64,000 nt of DNA. Origin: an uncultured Myxococcaceae bacterium (GTDB lineage: Bacteria; Myxococcota_A; Polyangia; Polyangiales; Ga0077539). The notes below the pieces were generated by a model that saw nothing but the letters and a program-made list of their open reading frames with translations, was not told where the DNA came from and ran no database searches. Location: assembly GCA_945952225.1 (NCBI GenBank), contig CAMFHP010000011.1, positions 1 to 64,000 of the forward strand, written 5' to 3'. Below are positions 27,413-37,032 of this stretch, in pieces. Every line of letters starts with the position of its first letter. Within the stretch, counting starts at the first letter, position 1. A program made the translations under genes and the position numbers.

Positions 27413-27461
27413 TTCGTCGGAAGTTCGCGTCGCATTGCGGCCCGGTGCTACCGATCGCACC

Positions 27462-29219
27462 GTGACCGTTCGCGCAGCCACCCGATGGATTCCGCTCGTG
27501 CTCGGGGTGTTCACCGCGGCGCTTCCGGCCCGCGCGCAGACGCGCCCCGCGGAGCCCGCGCTCGGCGAAGAGTCTCCCGCGCTCGCGGCGATTCGCGCGT
27601 CGCAGGTCGACGAGGAGCAGCGCGCGGCGGCGGCCAACGGCGCGACGACCTTCGCGGCGGCGGCGACCCGCGATGGCACCGCGCTCGGCCCCGACACGCT
27701 CCCGCCCGACGTGGCCGCGCGGCTCACGATGCCCGACGTGCCCATGCGCGTGACGGCCCGCCTGGCCCGCGAGCTCGCGCTGTTTCGCGCCGAACCCCGC
27801 GCGCGGAGGCTCCTCACGAGCTGGCTGCGCAAGTCGAACCGCTACCGTCATCGCATCCAGCAGATGCTGTTGCGCGAGGGCCTCCCCGCGTCGCTCGTGT
27901 GGGTGGCGGGCGCGGAGAGCGCGTTCGATCCGCGCGCCGAGTCGTCGGTGGGCGCGGTGGGGCTGTGGCAGTTCATGCCCGACGCGGGACGCACCTACGG
28001 CCTGCGCATCGACGGCTGGGTCGACGAGCGCCGAGACCCCGACCGCGCCACGCTCGCGGCGGCGCGCTACCTCCGCGACCTGCGCGCGCGCTTCGGCACC
28101 TGGGAGCTCGCCTTCGCGGCCTACAACCTCGGGTACAACGGGCTGCTCCGCGCGATCCGCAAGTACAACACCAACGACTTCGAGGCCCTCGCGTCGGTGG
28201 AGGCCGGGCTCCCGATGGAGACCGTTCACTACGTGCCGCGCATCCTGTCGTTCGCGATCGCGTCGTTGAACCCGTCGGTCTTCGACCTCGGCGACCTGCG
28301 CCCCGACCCCGTGGTCGCGTGGGACGACGTGGAGCTCACGCGCTCGCTCTCCCTCGCCGAGATCGCGCGGCTCACGGGCGTGAGCGAGGCCGACCTGCGC
28401 GCGTTGAACCCCGCGCTGCTGCGCGCGCGCACGCCGCCGTGTGATGCGAGCGCGCCCTTCGTGCTGCACGTTCCGCAGGGGCGCGCCGAGGCCGCGCGCG
28501 TGGCGCTGGGGCAGGCGGGAAACGAGCCCGTACGGGCCTACACCGTGCGCCAGGGAGAGTCCGTCGACGAGATCGCCGCGCGCTTCGATCTGCGACCCGC
28601 GGCGCTCCTCGCGCTCTCGGGGGTGACCGACGCGTCGTCGGTGCGCGCGGGCACGGTGCTGCTCACGCCCGACCGCGAGCCCGCGGAGCCCGCCCTCGAC
28701 GTGCGTCCCGTGGTGGCCGTCGATCCGCAGGCCGAGGCGTGCCCCGTCGATGCGCGTCGCGTGTTCGTGCGCGTGGTGAGCGCCGACGAGCTCGCGGCCG
28801 TGGCGCGCGCGCTCAACGTGAACGCCGCCGACCTCGCGCGGTGGAACCGTCTCGACCCCCGCGCGCGCCTGCAGCCGGGCATGTGGGTGCAGGCCTTCGT
28901 GCGGCGTGATCCGTCGGCGACGGCGCGCGTGTGGCGCGACGACGAGCTCGAAGTGGTGCACCGCGACTCCGACGAGTTTCACGACCGCGCGGTGGCCGAG
29001 ACGGGCATGGTGCGCGTGCGGTGGACGGTGCGCGACGGCGAGACCCTCGACAGTGTGGCGCGTCGCTTTCACGTCACGCCCGGACGCATCGCGCGCATCA
29101 ACCACCTGGAGCGCACGGCGACGCTCACCGCGGGCACCACGCTGGTGATCTACACGCAGCCCGAACACGCCGAGGCCGCGCGCGAGACCGTGCGCGAGGG
29201 CACCGCCCGCGACGGCTGA
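27462..29219 (+). CDS. MltD-like membrane-bound lytic transglycosylase with LysM domains
   Basis: About 585 residues from GTG 27462, chosen because it gives a clean signal peptide ending PARAQ; an earlier in-frame start at 27390 overlaps the previous gene. The SLT domain (about 115-270) contains the catalytic glutamate in GAESAFDPRAESSVGAVGLWQFMP, then AYNLG. C-terminal to it are LysM modules, clearest at VRQGESVDEIAARF (about 350) and VRDGETLDSVARRF (about 525), with a divergent one between. It cleaves peptidoglycan glycan strands in the periplasm, producing 1,6-anhydro ends. Confidence 0.88.
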   Translation: MTVRAATRWIPLVLGVFTAALPARAQTRPAEPALGEESPALAAIRASQVDEEQRAAAANGATTFAAAATRDGTALGPDTLPPDVAARLTMPDVPMRVTARLARELALFRAEPRARRLLTSWLRKSNRYRHRIQQMLLREGLPASLVWVAGAESAFDPRAESSVGAVGLWQFMPDAGRTYGLRIDGWVDERRDPDRATLAAARYLRDLRARFGTWELAFAAYNLGYNGLLRAIRKYNTNDFEALASVEAGLPMETVHYVPRILSFAIASLNPSVFDLGDLRPDPVVAWDDVELTRSLSLAEIARLTGVSEADLRALNPALLRARTPPCDASAPFVLHVPQGRAEAARVALGQAGNEPVRAYTVRQGESVDEIAARFDLRPAALLALSGVTDASSVRAGTVLLTPDREPAEPALDVRPVVAVDPQAEACPVDARRVFVRVVSADELAAVARALNVNAADLARWNRLDPRARLQPGMWVQAFVRRDPSATARVWRDDELEVVHRDSDEFHDRAVAETGMVRVRWTVRDGETLDSVARRFHVTPGRIARINHLERTATLTAGTTLVIYTQPEHAEAARETVREGTARDG

Positions 29220-29282
29220 GCGCAACTCCCGGAGAGGATCGGGCTTTACGGCGTGCTCCGCCGTCGCCCATGCTCGCGCGCC

Positions 29283-30098
29283 ATGAGCGACGACGTGTTT
29301 CGCGAGGGCCTGCTGCGCGGTCGCGCGGCCTTCATCACGGGTGGAACGAGCGGCATCAACCTCACGATCGCGGAGACCTTCGCGCGGCACGGGGCGAAGG
29401 TCACGGTGATCGGCCGCAACGCCGAGCGCGCGAAGGCCGCGGAAGACACGCTCCGCGCGGCGGCGCAGCATGGTGGTGATGCGCAGGCCCTGAGCTGCGA
29501 CGTGCGCGACTACGCCTCCGTCGAGCGCACCCTCGCGGCCGCGGTCGAGCGCTTCGGCGAGCTCGATGTGCTGGTGAACGGCGCCGCGGGGAACTTTCCC
29601 GCGCCCGCGCTCGCGATGTCGGCGAACGGCTTCAAATCCGTGGTCGACATCGACCTGCTGGGCACCTTCAACGTGAGCCGCGCGGCCTTCGCGCACCTGC
29701 GAAAGCCCGGCGCGTCGGTGGTGAACATCTCCGCGGGGCAGGCCTCGCATCCCGCCGCGATGCAGGCCCACGTGTGCGCCGCGAAGGCCGGCGTCGACAT
29801 GCTCACGCGCACGCTCGCCATCGAGTGGGGACCGCTCGGCGTGCGGGTGAACTCCATCGCGCCAGGGCCCATCGACGACACCGAGGGCATGAAGCGCCTC
29901 ACGCCCACCGACGAGATGCGCGCGAAGCTCGCGGAGCAGATTCCGCTGCGTCGCTACGGCACGCGCGACGAGATCGCGCAGCTCGCGCTGATGCTCTGCA
30001 CGCCGCTCGCGCGGTACATCACGGGCGCGGTGCTCGTGGCCGACGGGGGGCAGAGCCTCCTCGGGTTCGGCGGCCTCACGAGCCTCTACGGGGCGTGA
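29283..30098 (+). CDS. SDR-family 2,4-dienoyl-CoA reductase-like enzyme
   Basis: 271 residues. The NAD(P)-binding GGTSGIN sits at residues 20-27, NGAAGNF at about 97 and serine in ISAGQAS. The usual Y-x-x-x-K is replaced by H-V-C-A-A-K, and the chain continues WGPLGVRVNSIAPGPI. Loss of the tyrosine with retained lysine is the signature of peroxisomal-type 2,4-dienoyl-CoA reductases. It would reduce conjugated dienoyl-CoA during unsaturated fatty-acid oxidation. The acyl-CoA dehydrogenase gene follows 77 nt later, matching this role. Confidence 0.85.
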   Translation: MSDDVFREGLLRGRAAFITGGTSGINLTIAETFARHGAKVTVIGRNAERAKAAEDTLRAAAQHGGDAQALSCDVRDYASVERTLAAAVERFGELDVLVNGAAGNFPAPALAMSANGFKSVVDIDLLGTFNVSRAAFAHLRKPGASVVNISAGQASHPAAMQAHVCAAKAGVDMLTRTLAIEWGPLGVRVNSIAPGPIDDTEGMKRLTPTDEMRAKLAEQIPLRRYGTRDEIAQLALMLCTPLARYITGAVLVADGGQSLLGFGGLTSLYGA

Positions 30099-30175
30099 AC
30101 GCAGCGTGCGACGCGCGCGCTTGACGGGCGGTGCCCCGGTGGCGTCAATGCGCACCGCGAGGACACACACACCGG

Positions 30176-31897
30176 ATGGCCAACGAGCGCAGCTTTACGA
30201 AGGCGTTGTTTCACGGCGCCATCCCCGAAGAGATGGTCTTTCCGTGGCCCGAGCCGGGCAAGGACGAGCGTGAGAACACCGCGCTGCTCCTCGAAGGCGT
30301 GCGGAGCTTCGCGGCCCGTGAGATCGACGCCGCGCGCATCGACCGCGAGGCCGAGATTCCCCCCGCGGTGCTTCAGGGCATGCGCGACCTCGGGCTCTTC
30401 GGGCTGCACATTCCCCACGAGTACGGGGGCCGCGGGCTCTCGGCGACGGCCTCCGCGCGGGTGGTGCAGGAGCTGGCCTTTCACGACGCCTCGGTGGCCA
30501 CCACGCTCGCGGCGCACCTCTCGTTGGGGGTGGCCGGGGTGATGGCCTTCGGCACCGAGGCGCAGAAGAAGAAGTACCTCCCGAGCCTCGCGTCGGGCGA
30601 GCGCATCGCGGCCTTCGCGCTGAGCGAGCCGGGCACGGGCAGCGACGCGAGCGCCATCCAGACGCGCGCGGAGCGCAACGGCGCGGGCGAGGGCTTCGTC
30701 CTCCACGGCACGAAGCAGTGGGTGACCAACGGCGGCATCGCCGACCTCTTCACGGTCTTCGCCCGCACGACGGTGCACAACGGGCAGTCGAAGCCGCGCA
30801 TCACCTGCCTGCTCGTGGAGCGCGAAGACGGCGTGAAGACGGGCGCGCAGCAGCTCCGCATGGGGCTCCGCGGCGCGTCGATCACCGAGGCCTCGATGGA
30901 CGGTGTGACCGTGCCCGCGGGCCGGGTGCTCGGCGAGGAGGCGCGGGGCTTCAAGGTCGCGATGGAGGTGCTGAACACGGGCCGCCTCTCGCTCGCCGCG
31001 GGCTGTCTCGGCGCGTGCAAGAAGCTCATCGCGCTGTCGGTGCAGCGGGCCCTCGACCGCAAGGCCTTCGGGCGCTCCATCGGCGAGTTCGGGATGATCA
31101 AGGACAAGATCGCCCGCATGATGACCGAGGCCTTCGCGCTGGAGTCGATGACGTACCTCACCACGGGCCTCGTCGACGCGCGCGTGCCCGACTTCTCGCT
31201 GGAGAGCGCCATCTCGAAGGTCTACGGCAGCGAGGTGCTCTGGCGCGTCGCGGGCGAGGCCATGCAGATCGCCGCGGGCTCGGGCTACATGCAGGGCCAT
31301 CCCTCGGAGCGCATCCTGCGCGACGCGCGCGTGAACATGATCTTCGAGGGCACCAACGAGATCCTGCGGGCGTTCATCGCGCTGTCGGGCATGCAGGGCC
31401 CCGGTCGCACGCTGAGCGAGGTGGGGCGGGCGATGCGCGAGCCCATCAAGGGCTTCGGGCTGCTCTCGGATTTCGCGCTGCTGAAGGCCCGCACGGTGCT
31501 CGGCCGCGAGCGGTTGAACCGCGCGCACCCGACGCTGCGCCGCGAGACGGTGATCTTCGAAGAGTACGTGGGCATGCTCTCGAAGAACGTCGACAAGGTG
31601 CTGCGACGCCACGGCAAGGACATCGCCGAGATGCAGTACACGCAGCGCCGCGTGGCCGACATGGCCATCGACCTCTTCGGCCTCGCCGCGTGCCTCGCGC
31701 GTACGAGCCGCGCCATCGAGCGCAAGGGCGAGGAGGGCGCGCGCCGCGAGGTCGAGCTCACGGCGGCCTTCGCCAACGGCGCCGAGAAGCGCCTGCAGGT
31801 GAACGTGGCGGCCTTCGACAACAACGACGACGAGCTGCTCAAGGGCATCGCCGCGCAGGCCTATCAAGACGGCGCGTACCCCTTCGACGTGGTGTGA
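30176..31897 (+). CDS. Acyl-CoA dehydrogenase, very-long-chain type
   Basis: 573 residues from ATG 30176. The N-terminal and middle domains are canonical (FGLHIPHEYGGRG, FALSEPGTGSDAS, GTKQWVTNGG), and the C-terminal helical domain contains FEGTNEILR with the catalytic glutamate. A C-terminal extension of about 170 residues beyond short-chain enzymes places it with VLCAD/ACAD9-type proteins, which add a further helical membrane-binding domain. It performs the first, FAD-dependent step of beta-oxidation. It probably forms a lipid-degradation unit with the upstream dienoyl-CoA reductase-like gene. Confidence 0.92.
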   Translation: MANERSFTKALFHGAIPEEMVFPWPEPGKDERENTALLLEGVRSFAAREIDAARIDREAEIPPAVLQGMRDLGLFGLHIPHEYGGRGLSATASARVVQELAFHDASVATTLAAHLSLGVAGVMAFGTEAQKKKYLPSLASGERIAAFALSEPGTGSDASAIQTRAERNGAGEGFVLHGTKQWVTNGGIADLFTVFARTTVHNGQSKPRITCLLVEREDGVKTGAQQLRMGLRGASITEASMDGVTVPAGRVLGEEARGFKVAMEVLNTGRLSLAAGCLGACKKLIALSVQRALDRKAFGRSIGEFGMIKDKIARMMTEAFALESMTYLTTGLVDARVPDFSLESAISKVYGSEVLWRVAGEAMQIAAGSGYMQGHPSERILRDARVNMIFEGTNEILRAFIALSGMQGPGRTLSEVGRAMREPIKGFGLLSDFALLKARTVLGRERLNRAHPTLRRETVIFEEYVGMLSKNVDKVLRRHGKDIAEMQYTQRRVADMAIDLFGLAACLARTSRAIERKGEEGARREVELTAAFANGAEKRLQVNVAAFDNNDDELLKGIAAQAYQDGAYPFDVV

Positions 31898-31965
31898 GCC
31901 GCGAGGCTGTGATGGAGTGCGCGCGGCCGTCGACGGCGGGCGTCGCGGTGCGGGTGAGGTGTGCG

Positions 31966-33090
31966 ATGCGAACGATCTCGTGGGCGTTGCTGGTGGCGGC
32001 GGTGGGGGCGTGCGGCGGCGACGACGTGCCGACCATCGAGACGTCGACGGAGTTCGCGACGCAGGCCGAGTCCGCGGCGTGTGCGGCGCTGTTCCGCTGT
32101 GCGCCGTCGGGCGGCGACCTCGCGATGCAGCGGGCGTATCTGGGCGACGCGAACCGTTGCGCGGGCGCAAAGGTGGGCGCGGCGCTCCTCGGGTGGGGCG
32201 CGGTGGGCGACCTGCTCCAGGCGCAGCGCGCGGGCCTCGTGCGCTACGACGGCGCGGCGGCGGCGCGGTGCATCGCGCGCATCCGCGCGACCTGTGACGT
32301 GCAGCACACGCTCGGCGAGCTGTGTCCCGATGTGTTCGCGGGCACGGTGGCCGCGGCGGGGAGCTGCTTCCGCCACGAGGAGTGCGCGGGCGGCGGATGG
32401 TGCGACCGCGGACAGGCCACGGGCATGAGCGCGTGTCCCGGTCAGTGCGCGGCGCGCAAGCGCATCGGCGAGACGTGCCGCGTGAACGACGAGTGCGCCC
32501 CGCAGGCGGCGGGCGAGCGGGCGGAGTGCTTCCCCGACGCGACGGGAAGGTCGCGGTGCGTGCGCGTGACGACGGGCCCGCGCGCGGCGGCGGGACAGCC
32601 CTGCGGACACATCGTGGGCTCGTCGTACTCGCAGGACATCCAGTGCGAGGCGGGGGTCGTGTGCGTGATGCCTTCGGGCGCGCTGGCGGGCACCTGCCAG
32701 GCTCCGGCGGCGGCGGGCGCGAGCTGCGCGTCGGGCGCGTGCGCCGAGGGGGCCGCGTGTGCGAGCACGACGACGATGCGCTGCCTCGCGGTGACCGTGC
32801 GACGCGCGGCGGGCGAGGCGTGCAACACGGCGATGATGCAGCTCTGCGACCCCTACGCGCGCCTCGCGTGCAGGGCCGGCGCGTGCGTGGTGCTCGGCGA
32901 CGGAACGATGGGCGCGGCGTGCTCGACGGACGTTCCCGCGTCGGTGCGCTGCAACGCGGGGCTCTACTGCGCGATGAACCGCTGCGCCGCTCGCAAGCCC
33001 GACGGCGACGCGTGCATGGTCGACGCGGAGTGCCAGAGCGATGCGTGTGATCGGGGCGCGCGCACGTGCACCGCGCGAACGTGTCGGTGA
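31966..33090 (+). CDS. Cysteine-rich lipoprotein
   Basis: 374 residues from ATG 31966, preceded by GGTGAGG. The lipobox is AVGAC at about residue 18. The body has some 30 cysteines in modules such as SCFRHEECAGGGWCDRG, TCRVNDECAP, CEAGVVCVMP, CASGACAEGAAC, and DACMVDAECQSDAC, reminiscent of Dickkopf-N/EGF-like small disulfide units in myxobacterial surface proteins. It should be anchored in the outer membrane and rich in disulfides. I cannot assign a function. Confidence 0.75.
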   Translation: MRTISWALLVAAVGACGGDDVPTIETSTEFATQAESAACAALFRCAPSGGDLAMQRAYLGDANRCAGAKVGAALLGWGAVGDLLQAQRAGLVRYDGAAAARCIARIRATCDVQHTLGELCPDVFAGTVAAAGSCFRHEECAGGGWCDRGQATGMSACPGQCAARKRIGETCRVNDECAPQAAGERAECFPDATGRSRCVRVTTGPRAAAGQPCGHIVGSSYSQDIQCEAGVVCVMPSGALAGTCQAPAAAGASCASGACAEGAACASTTTMRCLAVTVRRAAGEACNTAMMQLCDPYARLACRAGACVVLGDGTMGAACSTDVPASVRCNAGLYCAMNRCAARKPDGDACMVDAECQSDACDRGARTCTARTCR

Positions 33091-33118
33091 TCGGAAGGGA
33101 CGGGGGGGGCTGTGCGAA

Positions 33119-33523
33119 TCAGCCGGCCTGCGGCGGCGCGGGGAGCTCGGTGGCGAGGTGACGGATCACGTCGCTGGGGGTGATGATCCCCACGAGCTTG
33201 CGGTGCCGCACGACGGGCACGTGGTGGATGTTGTTGTCGCGGAGCACGCGCATCACCTCGTCGGTGGTGTCGAACTCGTCGACGGTGACCACCGGGGCCG
33301 ACATGAGCGTGAAGGCCGTGGCGCTCGCGACGTTGCCGCCGAGGAGCGCGTTGATGATGTCGGTGTCGCTCACGAAGCCGATCACCTGGTGCTCGGTGTC
33401 GACGACGGGCACGCCGCTGATGCGCTGCGTGGCGAAGATGTCGGCGATCTCGCCGAGCGAGGCCTCGGGCAGCACCGAGGTGACGGGCGAGGTCATGAGG
33501 GTGCGGGCGTGTCCACGGGTCAT
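33119..33523 (-). CDS. Two-CBS-domain protein
   Basis: 134 residues from ATG 33523, with GGAGGA 11 nt upstream. Two CBS units fill the protein: LMTSPVTSVLPEASLGEIADIFATQRISGVPVVD...VIGFVSDTDI and LMSAPVVTVDEFDTTDEVMRVLRDNNIHHVPVV...LVGIITPSDV. The hydrophobic-T/S-x-x-D ends are intact, so adenine-nucleotide binding is likely. Stand-alone CBS pairs act as small ligand-sensing modules; the partner is not identifiable. A longer in-frame extension to 33661 has no ribosome site and low-complexity composition. Confidence 0.85.
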   Translation of the reverse strand: MTRGHARTLMTSPVTSVLPEASLGEIADIFATQRISGVPVVDTEHQVIGFVSDTDIINALLGGNVASATAFTLMSAPVVTVDEFDTTDEVMRVLRDNNIHHVPVVRHRKLVGIITPSDVIRHLATELPAPPQAG

Positions 33524-33712
33524 GGGTTGATGCGTCCTCCAGCGGCCGTTGGTATCACGGCGCAGAGAGCACGGGGCGCGCCGCGGTCGGGCAACTCCGT
33601 GCGCCGGTGAACTCGCACCCCGCCACGGTGTGAAGGGCGGACGCTGCACCGCGCGCGGCACATCGAGCGCGCAGGCGACGGGTGTTCGCGAGGCGGTGCG
33701 AGGTGCGCGCGG

Positions 33713-34753
33713 TCAGCGGTGCGTGCGACGACGACGGCGCCACGCGAGGGCCGCGGCGAGCACGAGGAGCGCGTGTGCGGGAGCGCTTGCGGGGGTGCGT
33801 CCTGCGGCGCACTGGCAGCCACCCTGGAGGGCCGTGGGATCGAGTCCGCCATCGAGGGCGCCGTCGGTCTCGTCGACCCACGAGGCGTCGCTCCAGGGGG
33901 CGTCGGTGGCGCCGTCGGAGGCCGCGGCGTCGTCGGTCCACGCGTCGTCGACGAGGTCGTTGCTCGCATCGGAGAGCTCGGCGCCCGTGTCGCGCAGCAC
34001 GTCGACGCTCGCATCGCGCGGAGGCGGCGGAGGAGGCGGTGGCGGAGGTGGCGGAGGCGGCGGAGGCGGCGGTGGTGGAGGCGGTGGTGCGCAGCCGTCG
34101 GAGGCGAATCCGCGCGACGGAGAGCGGCCGAGGCGCGCGCCGGTCTGTGGTCCGTAGGCGCCGTCTTCGGCGATGCGGTCCGAGGGGTTGTTGACGTTCC
34201 AGAGGCGCTGAAAGGTGCGCACGGAGTCGGCGCGTCGATCGCCGCCGGGGCAGTCGAAATGCACGTCGTCGGTGCCGGGGTACGGGTGCGTGCATCCCGC
34301 GGCGGTCATGGCCCGCAGCGCGGCGGACCAGTTCGCGAGGTCGACGGCGCGGCCGGTCTCGTGGTTCGAGTTGCCCGGCGTCGCGGCGAGCCCGCACGCG
34401 CCCGAGTTGTAGAGCACGTACTGATCCGCGAGCGTGCGGAACATCGAGTTGACCTGGAGGTTCACCGTGCGCGAGGCCGTCCAGAGCGCATCGCGCGCGG
34501 ACGACGACATGAGCGGATAGAGCCGCGACGAGGTGAGCGTCACGTTCGCGTGCGGCGTCGCGCTCACATACACACCGGGGTAGAGGCACTGCTGCAGTCG
34601 CACGAGCTGCGACGAGATCCCCACGACGCCCGCGGTGCTGCACTGACCCTGCGCGGCCACCTGCGCGACGGTCTGCGCGCCCGCCGCGTCGACCCACGCC
34701 ATGGTGCCGAGCGCCGCGCTCCATGCGAGGTGGCGCACCCGAAGCCGTCTCAT
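33713..34753 (-). CDS. M15-like peptidase with poly-proline linker and MYXO-CTERM-type tail
   Basis: 346 residues. The signal ends DAAGAQ. The domain at about 60-180 has NSMFRTLADQYVLY, then zinc ligands in GNSNHETGRAVDL and DDVHFDC, the M15 D-Ala-D-Ala peptidase layout. A peptidoglycan-binding-like stretch follows (TFQRLWNVNNPSDRIAEDGAYGPQT). Next come exactly 23 consecutive prolines (34019-34087), then an Asp-rich linker. The end GGCQCAAGRTP, a hydrophobic helix and RRRRR match MYXO-CTERM sorting signals, so the enzyme is probably cleaved and surface-displayed. The poly-Pro stretch would stall ribosomes without EF-P. Confidence 0.82.
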   Translation of the reverse strand: MRRLRVRHLAWSAALGTMAWVDAAGAQTVAQVAAQGQCSTAGVVGISSQLVRLQQCLYPGVYVSATPHANVTLTSSRLYPLMSSSARDALWTASRTVNLQVNSMFRTLADQYVLYNSGACGLAATPGNSNHETGRAVDLANWSAALRAMTAAGCTHPYPGTDDVHFDCPGGDRRADSVRTFQRLWNVNNPSDRIAEDGAYGPQTGARLGRSPSRGFASDGCAPPPPPPPPPPPPPPPPPPPPPPPRDASVDVLRDTGAELSDASNDLVDDAWTDDAAASDGATDAPWSDASWVDETDGALDGGLDPTALQGGCQCAAGRTPASAPAHALLVLAAALAWRRRRRTHR

Positions 34754-34787
34754 GCGCGCGACGGTACCGTCACGCCCTGCGCGACGT

Positions 34788-35516
34788 CTATGCGCTCGCG
34801 CCGCGCACGCGCTCCACGAGGAACACCGCCGCCGCCACGAGGGCCACCGCGGCCACGGCCATCGCGACCCACGCGCGGCGTCGCTCCGCGGATCGGCGTC
34901 GCAGGGTGTTTCCGTCGTCGCCCCAGTCGTCGGGGAGGCGGCCTTCGAGCGAGGTGCGCAGCGCGCCGTGGGCTTCGAGCGTAGTGCCGTCGACCAGCGT
35001 GTCGCTCGCAGAGGCCACGGGCGCGTCGCGGTCGGTCTCGCGCTGGAGCATCGCCGCGGTCACCTGCGCGTCGAGCGACGAGGTGGTGGCCGTGGCCGAC
35101 GTGCGGGACGCCTCGCGCACGAGCCGGGCGACCATGCGCCGCGCGGCCTTGCGGTTGAACGGAACGAGCATCGCCGCGAGCTCCGAGAGCATGGCGCCGC
35201 GCGAGATGATCTCGCCCGCGCGCACCTTCACGGCGAGCTCCGTGAGGCCCACGGGCGTCGCGGGCAGCACGGCGTCGAGGGTCTCGAGAACCCCTTCGAG
35301 CACGGCGGTTTCATCGAGGGCGAAGTCGAGGTTGGGGCCCACCGAGACCGTGCCCTCGGGCGAGACGAGCACCTCGGAGGCCGTGAGCACGGCGGCGCGC
35401 GTGCCGAGCTGTTCGAGGGCTTCGAGCGCGATGAACACCGCGCTCTCGTGGGCGAGCGTGGCGCCCCGCTGCGAGAGCCGATGGGCCAGAAGGTCGAGGG
35501 TGATCGCGTCGCTCAT
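34788..35516 (-). CDS. Tail-anchored membrane protein of unknown function in the his operon
   Basis: 242 residues from ATG 35516, whose start overlaps the hisF stop (ATGA). The N-terminal 120 residues look like a small globular helical domain ([44 protein letters not shown]), weakly like the N-terminal part of bacterial kinase-associated or secretion-chaperone domains. There is a Ser/Thr-rich linker. The C-terminus is a single membrane helix ([19 protein letters not shown]) followed by four basic or small residues. I do not recognise a family; a role in histidine synthesis is not implied. Confidence 0.65.
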   Translation of the reverse strand: MSDAITLDLLAHRLSQRGATLAHESAVFIALEALEQLGTRAAVLTASEVLVSPEGTVSVGPNLDFALDETAVLEGVLETLDAVLPATPVGLTELAVKVRAGEIISRGAMLSELAAMLVPFNRKAARRMVARLVREASRTSATATTSSLDAQVTAAMLQRETDRDAPVASASDTLVDGTTLEAHGALRTSLEGRLPDDWGDDGNTLRRRSAERRRAWVAMAVAAVALVAAAVFLVERVRGASA

Positions 35517-36310
35517 GGTGTCGTCGCCCGCACAGGGACGCCCCGCTCGCGAAGGAACGCCTTCGCTTCGGTGAGGGTGTGAAGTCCGTCGTGAAAGATG
35601 GTCGCCGCGAGGGCCGCATCGGCGCCGCCGCCGCCGCGCGCGATGGGGCGCAGTCCCTCTTCGAGGTGCGCGAGCGTGCCCACGCCGCCCGAGGCGATCA
35701 CGGGGATCGCCACGCGCTCGACCACCGCGCGCACGAGTTCGAGGTCGTAGCCCCGGCCCGTGCCGTCGCGGTCCATGCTCGTGAGGAGGATCTCGCCGGC
35801 GCCGCGTCGGTGCATCTCGTCGGCCCACGCGAGCGCGTCGCGGCCCGTGTTCACGCGGCCGCCGTGCGTGAAGACCTCCCAGCCCTTCGAGGGATCTGCG
35901 GCGTCGCGGCGTCGCGCGTCGATGGCCACCACGAGGGCCTGTCGCCCGTAGGCGTCGGCGATCTCGTTGACGAGCTCCGGGGTCTTCACCGCGGCGCTGT
36001 TGATCGAGACCTTGTCGGCGCCGGCGCGCAGGATCGCGTCGACGTCGGCGCGCGCGCGGATGCCACCGCCCACGGTGAGCGGCACGAACACCTGGTCCGC
36101 GGTGCGCGCCACCACGTCGAGGAGAATGTCTCGCGCCTCGTGCGTGGCCGTGATGTCGAGGAAGGTGATCTCGTCGGCGCCGTCGCGGTCGTAGGCGCGC
36201 GCGCAGTCCACGGGGTCGCCCGCGTCGCGGAGTCCGACGAACTGCACGCCCTTCACCACACGTCCGTTCTTCACGTCGAGGCAGGGGATGAGCCTTCGCG
36301 CGACGGTCAC
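35513..36310 (-). CDS. hisF: Imidazole glycerol phosphate synthase cyclase subunit HisF
   Basis: 265 residues from GTG 36310, with GGGAGG upstream. The (beta/alpha)8 barrel signatures are [14 protein letters not shown] (catalytic Asp11), [43 protein letters not shown] (catalytic Asp130 equivalent) and VIASGGVG. It joins PRFAR-derived imidazole formation to ammonia supplied by HisH. Overlaps hisA by GTGA and the following membrane-protein gene by ATGA, so it is translationally coupled on both sides. Confidence 0.97.
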   Translation of the reverse strand: MTVARRLIPCLDVKNGRVVKGVQFVGLRDAGDPVDCARAYDRDGADEITFLDITATHEARDILLDVVARTADQVFVPLTVGGGIRARADVDAILRAGADKVSINSAAVKTPELVNEIADAYGRQALVVAIDARRRDAADPSKGWEVFTHGGRVNTGRDALAWADEMHRRGAGEILLTSMDRDGTGRGYDLELVRAVVERVAIPVIASGGVGTLAHLEEGLRPIARGGGGADAALAATIFHDGLHTLTEAKAFLRERGVPVRATTP

Positions 36311-37032
36311 GACACACCTCCCGCGGCGAGCGCTTCGGCGGCGGTGAGCGAGCCGTCGTAGAGCGCGCGGCCGACCACACACGACGCGATCTCGCGATGC
36401 GCTGCGAGGGCCTCGATGTGCCTGCGCGCGCCGATGCCACCCGAGGCGATGACCTCGATGCCGGGCACGGCGCGGGCGAGGGCCGCGGTGGCGTCGACGT
36501 TGGGGCCGTCGCCGGTGCCGTCGCGGGCGATGTCGGTGTAGAGCACGGCCTTCGCGCCGCGGTCGGCGAGGGCGCGCGCGAGGTCGGTGGCGCGCTGTTC
36601 GGTGGTGACGGTCCAGCCGTGCGTGGCGACGAATCCGTCGCGGGCGTCGAGGGCGACGACCACGTCGGTGATGCGCGCGGCGGCTTCGACGAACGCGGGG
36701 TCTTCGACGGCGCGCGTGCCGACGATGACCCGCGCGGCGCCCGCGTCGGTGTAGGCGCGCACCTGGTCGAGCGTGCGGATGCCGCCGCCCACCTGCACGC
36801 GCACCGAGCGTCCGTGCGCCGCGAGGATCGACGCGACGAGCGGGTGCTGCGTGGCCACGCCGTCGCGTGCGCCGTCGAGGTCGACGATGTGCACCCACGC
36901 GGCGCCGGCGGAGACGAACTCGCCCACGACGGTCACGGGATCGTCGCGGTACACCGTGGCCTTCGCGTAGTCGCCCTTGTGCAGTCGAACGACCTTCGCG
37001 CCCAGGAGATCCATCGCAGGAATGACCCTCAC
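36307..37032 (-). CDS. hisA: ProFAR isomerase HisA
   Basis: 241 residues from GTG 37032. [19 protein letters not shown] (catalytic Asp), [16 protein letters not shown] and [15 protein letters not shown] (second catalytic Asp) identify HisA and separate it from HisF. It isomerises ProFAR to PRFAR, the substrate of HisF/HisH. GTGA overlaps on both sides. Confidence 0.97.
   Translation of the reverse strand: MRVIPAMDLLGAKVVRLHKGDYAKATVYRDDPVTVVGEFVSAGAAWVHIVDLDGARDGVATQHPLVASILAAHGRSVRVQVGGGIRTLDQVRAYTDAGAARVIVGTRAVEDPAFVEAAARITDVVVALDARDGFVATHGWTVTTEQRATDLARALADRGAKAVLYTDIARDGTGDGPNVDATAALARAVPGIEVIASGGIGARRHIEALAAHREIASCVVGRALYDGSLTAAEALAAGGVS

Noticed and set aside
27312-30170. 952-residue minus-strand frame
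   Set aside because: His/Arg/Ala-rich antisense shadow of the transglycosylase and SDR genes.
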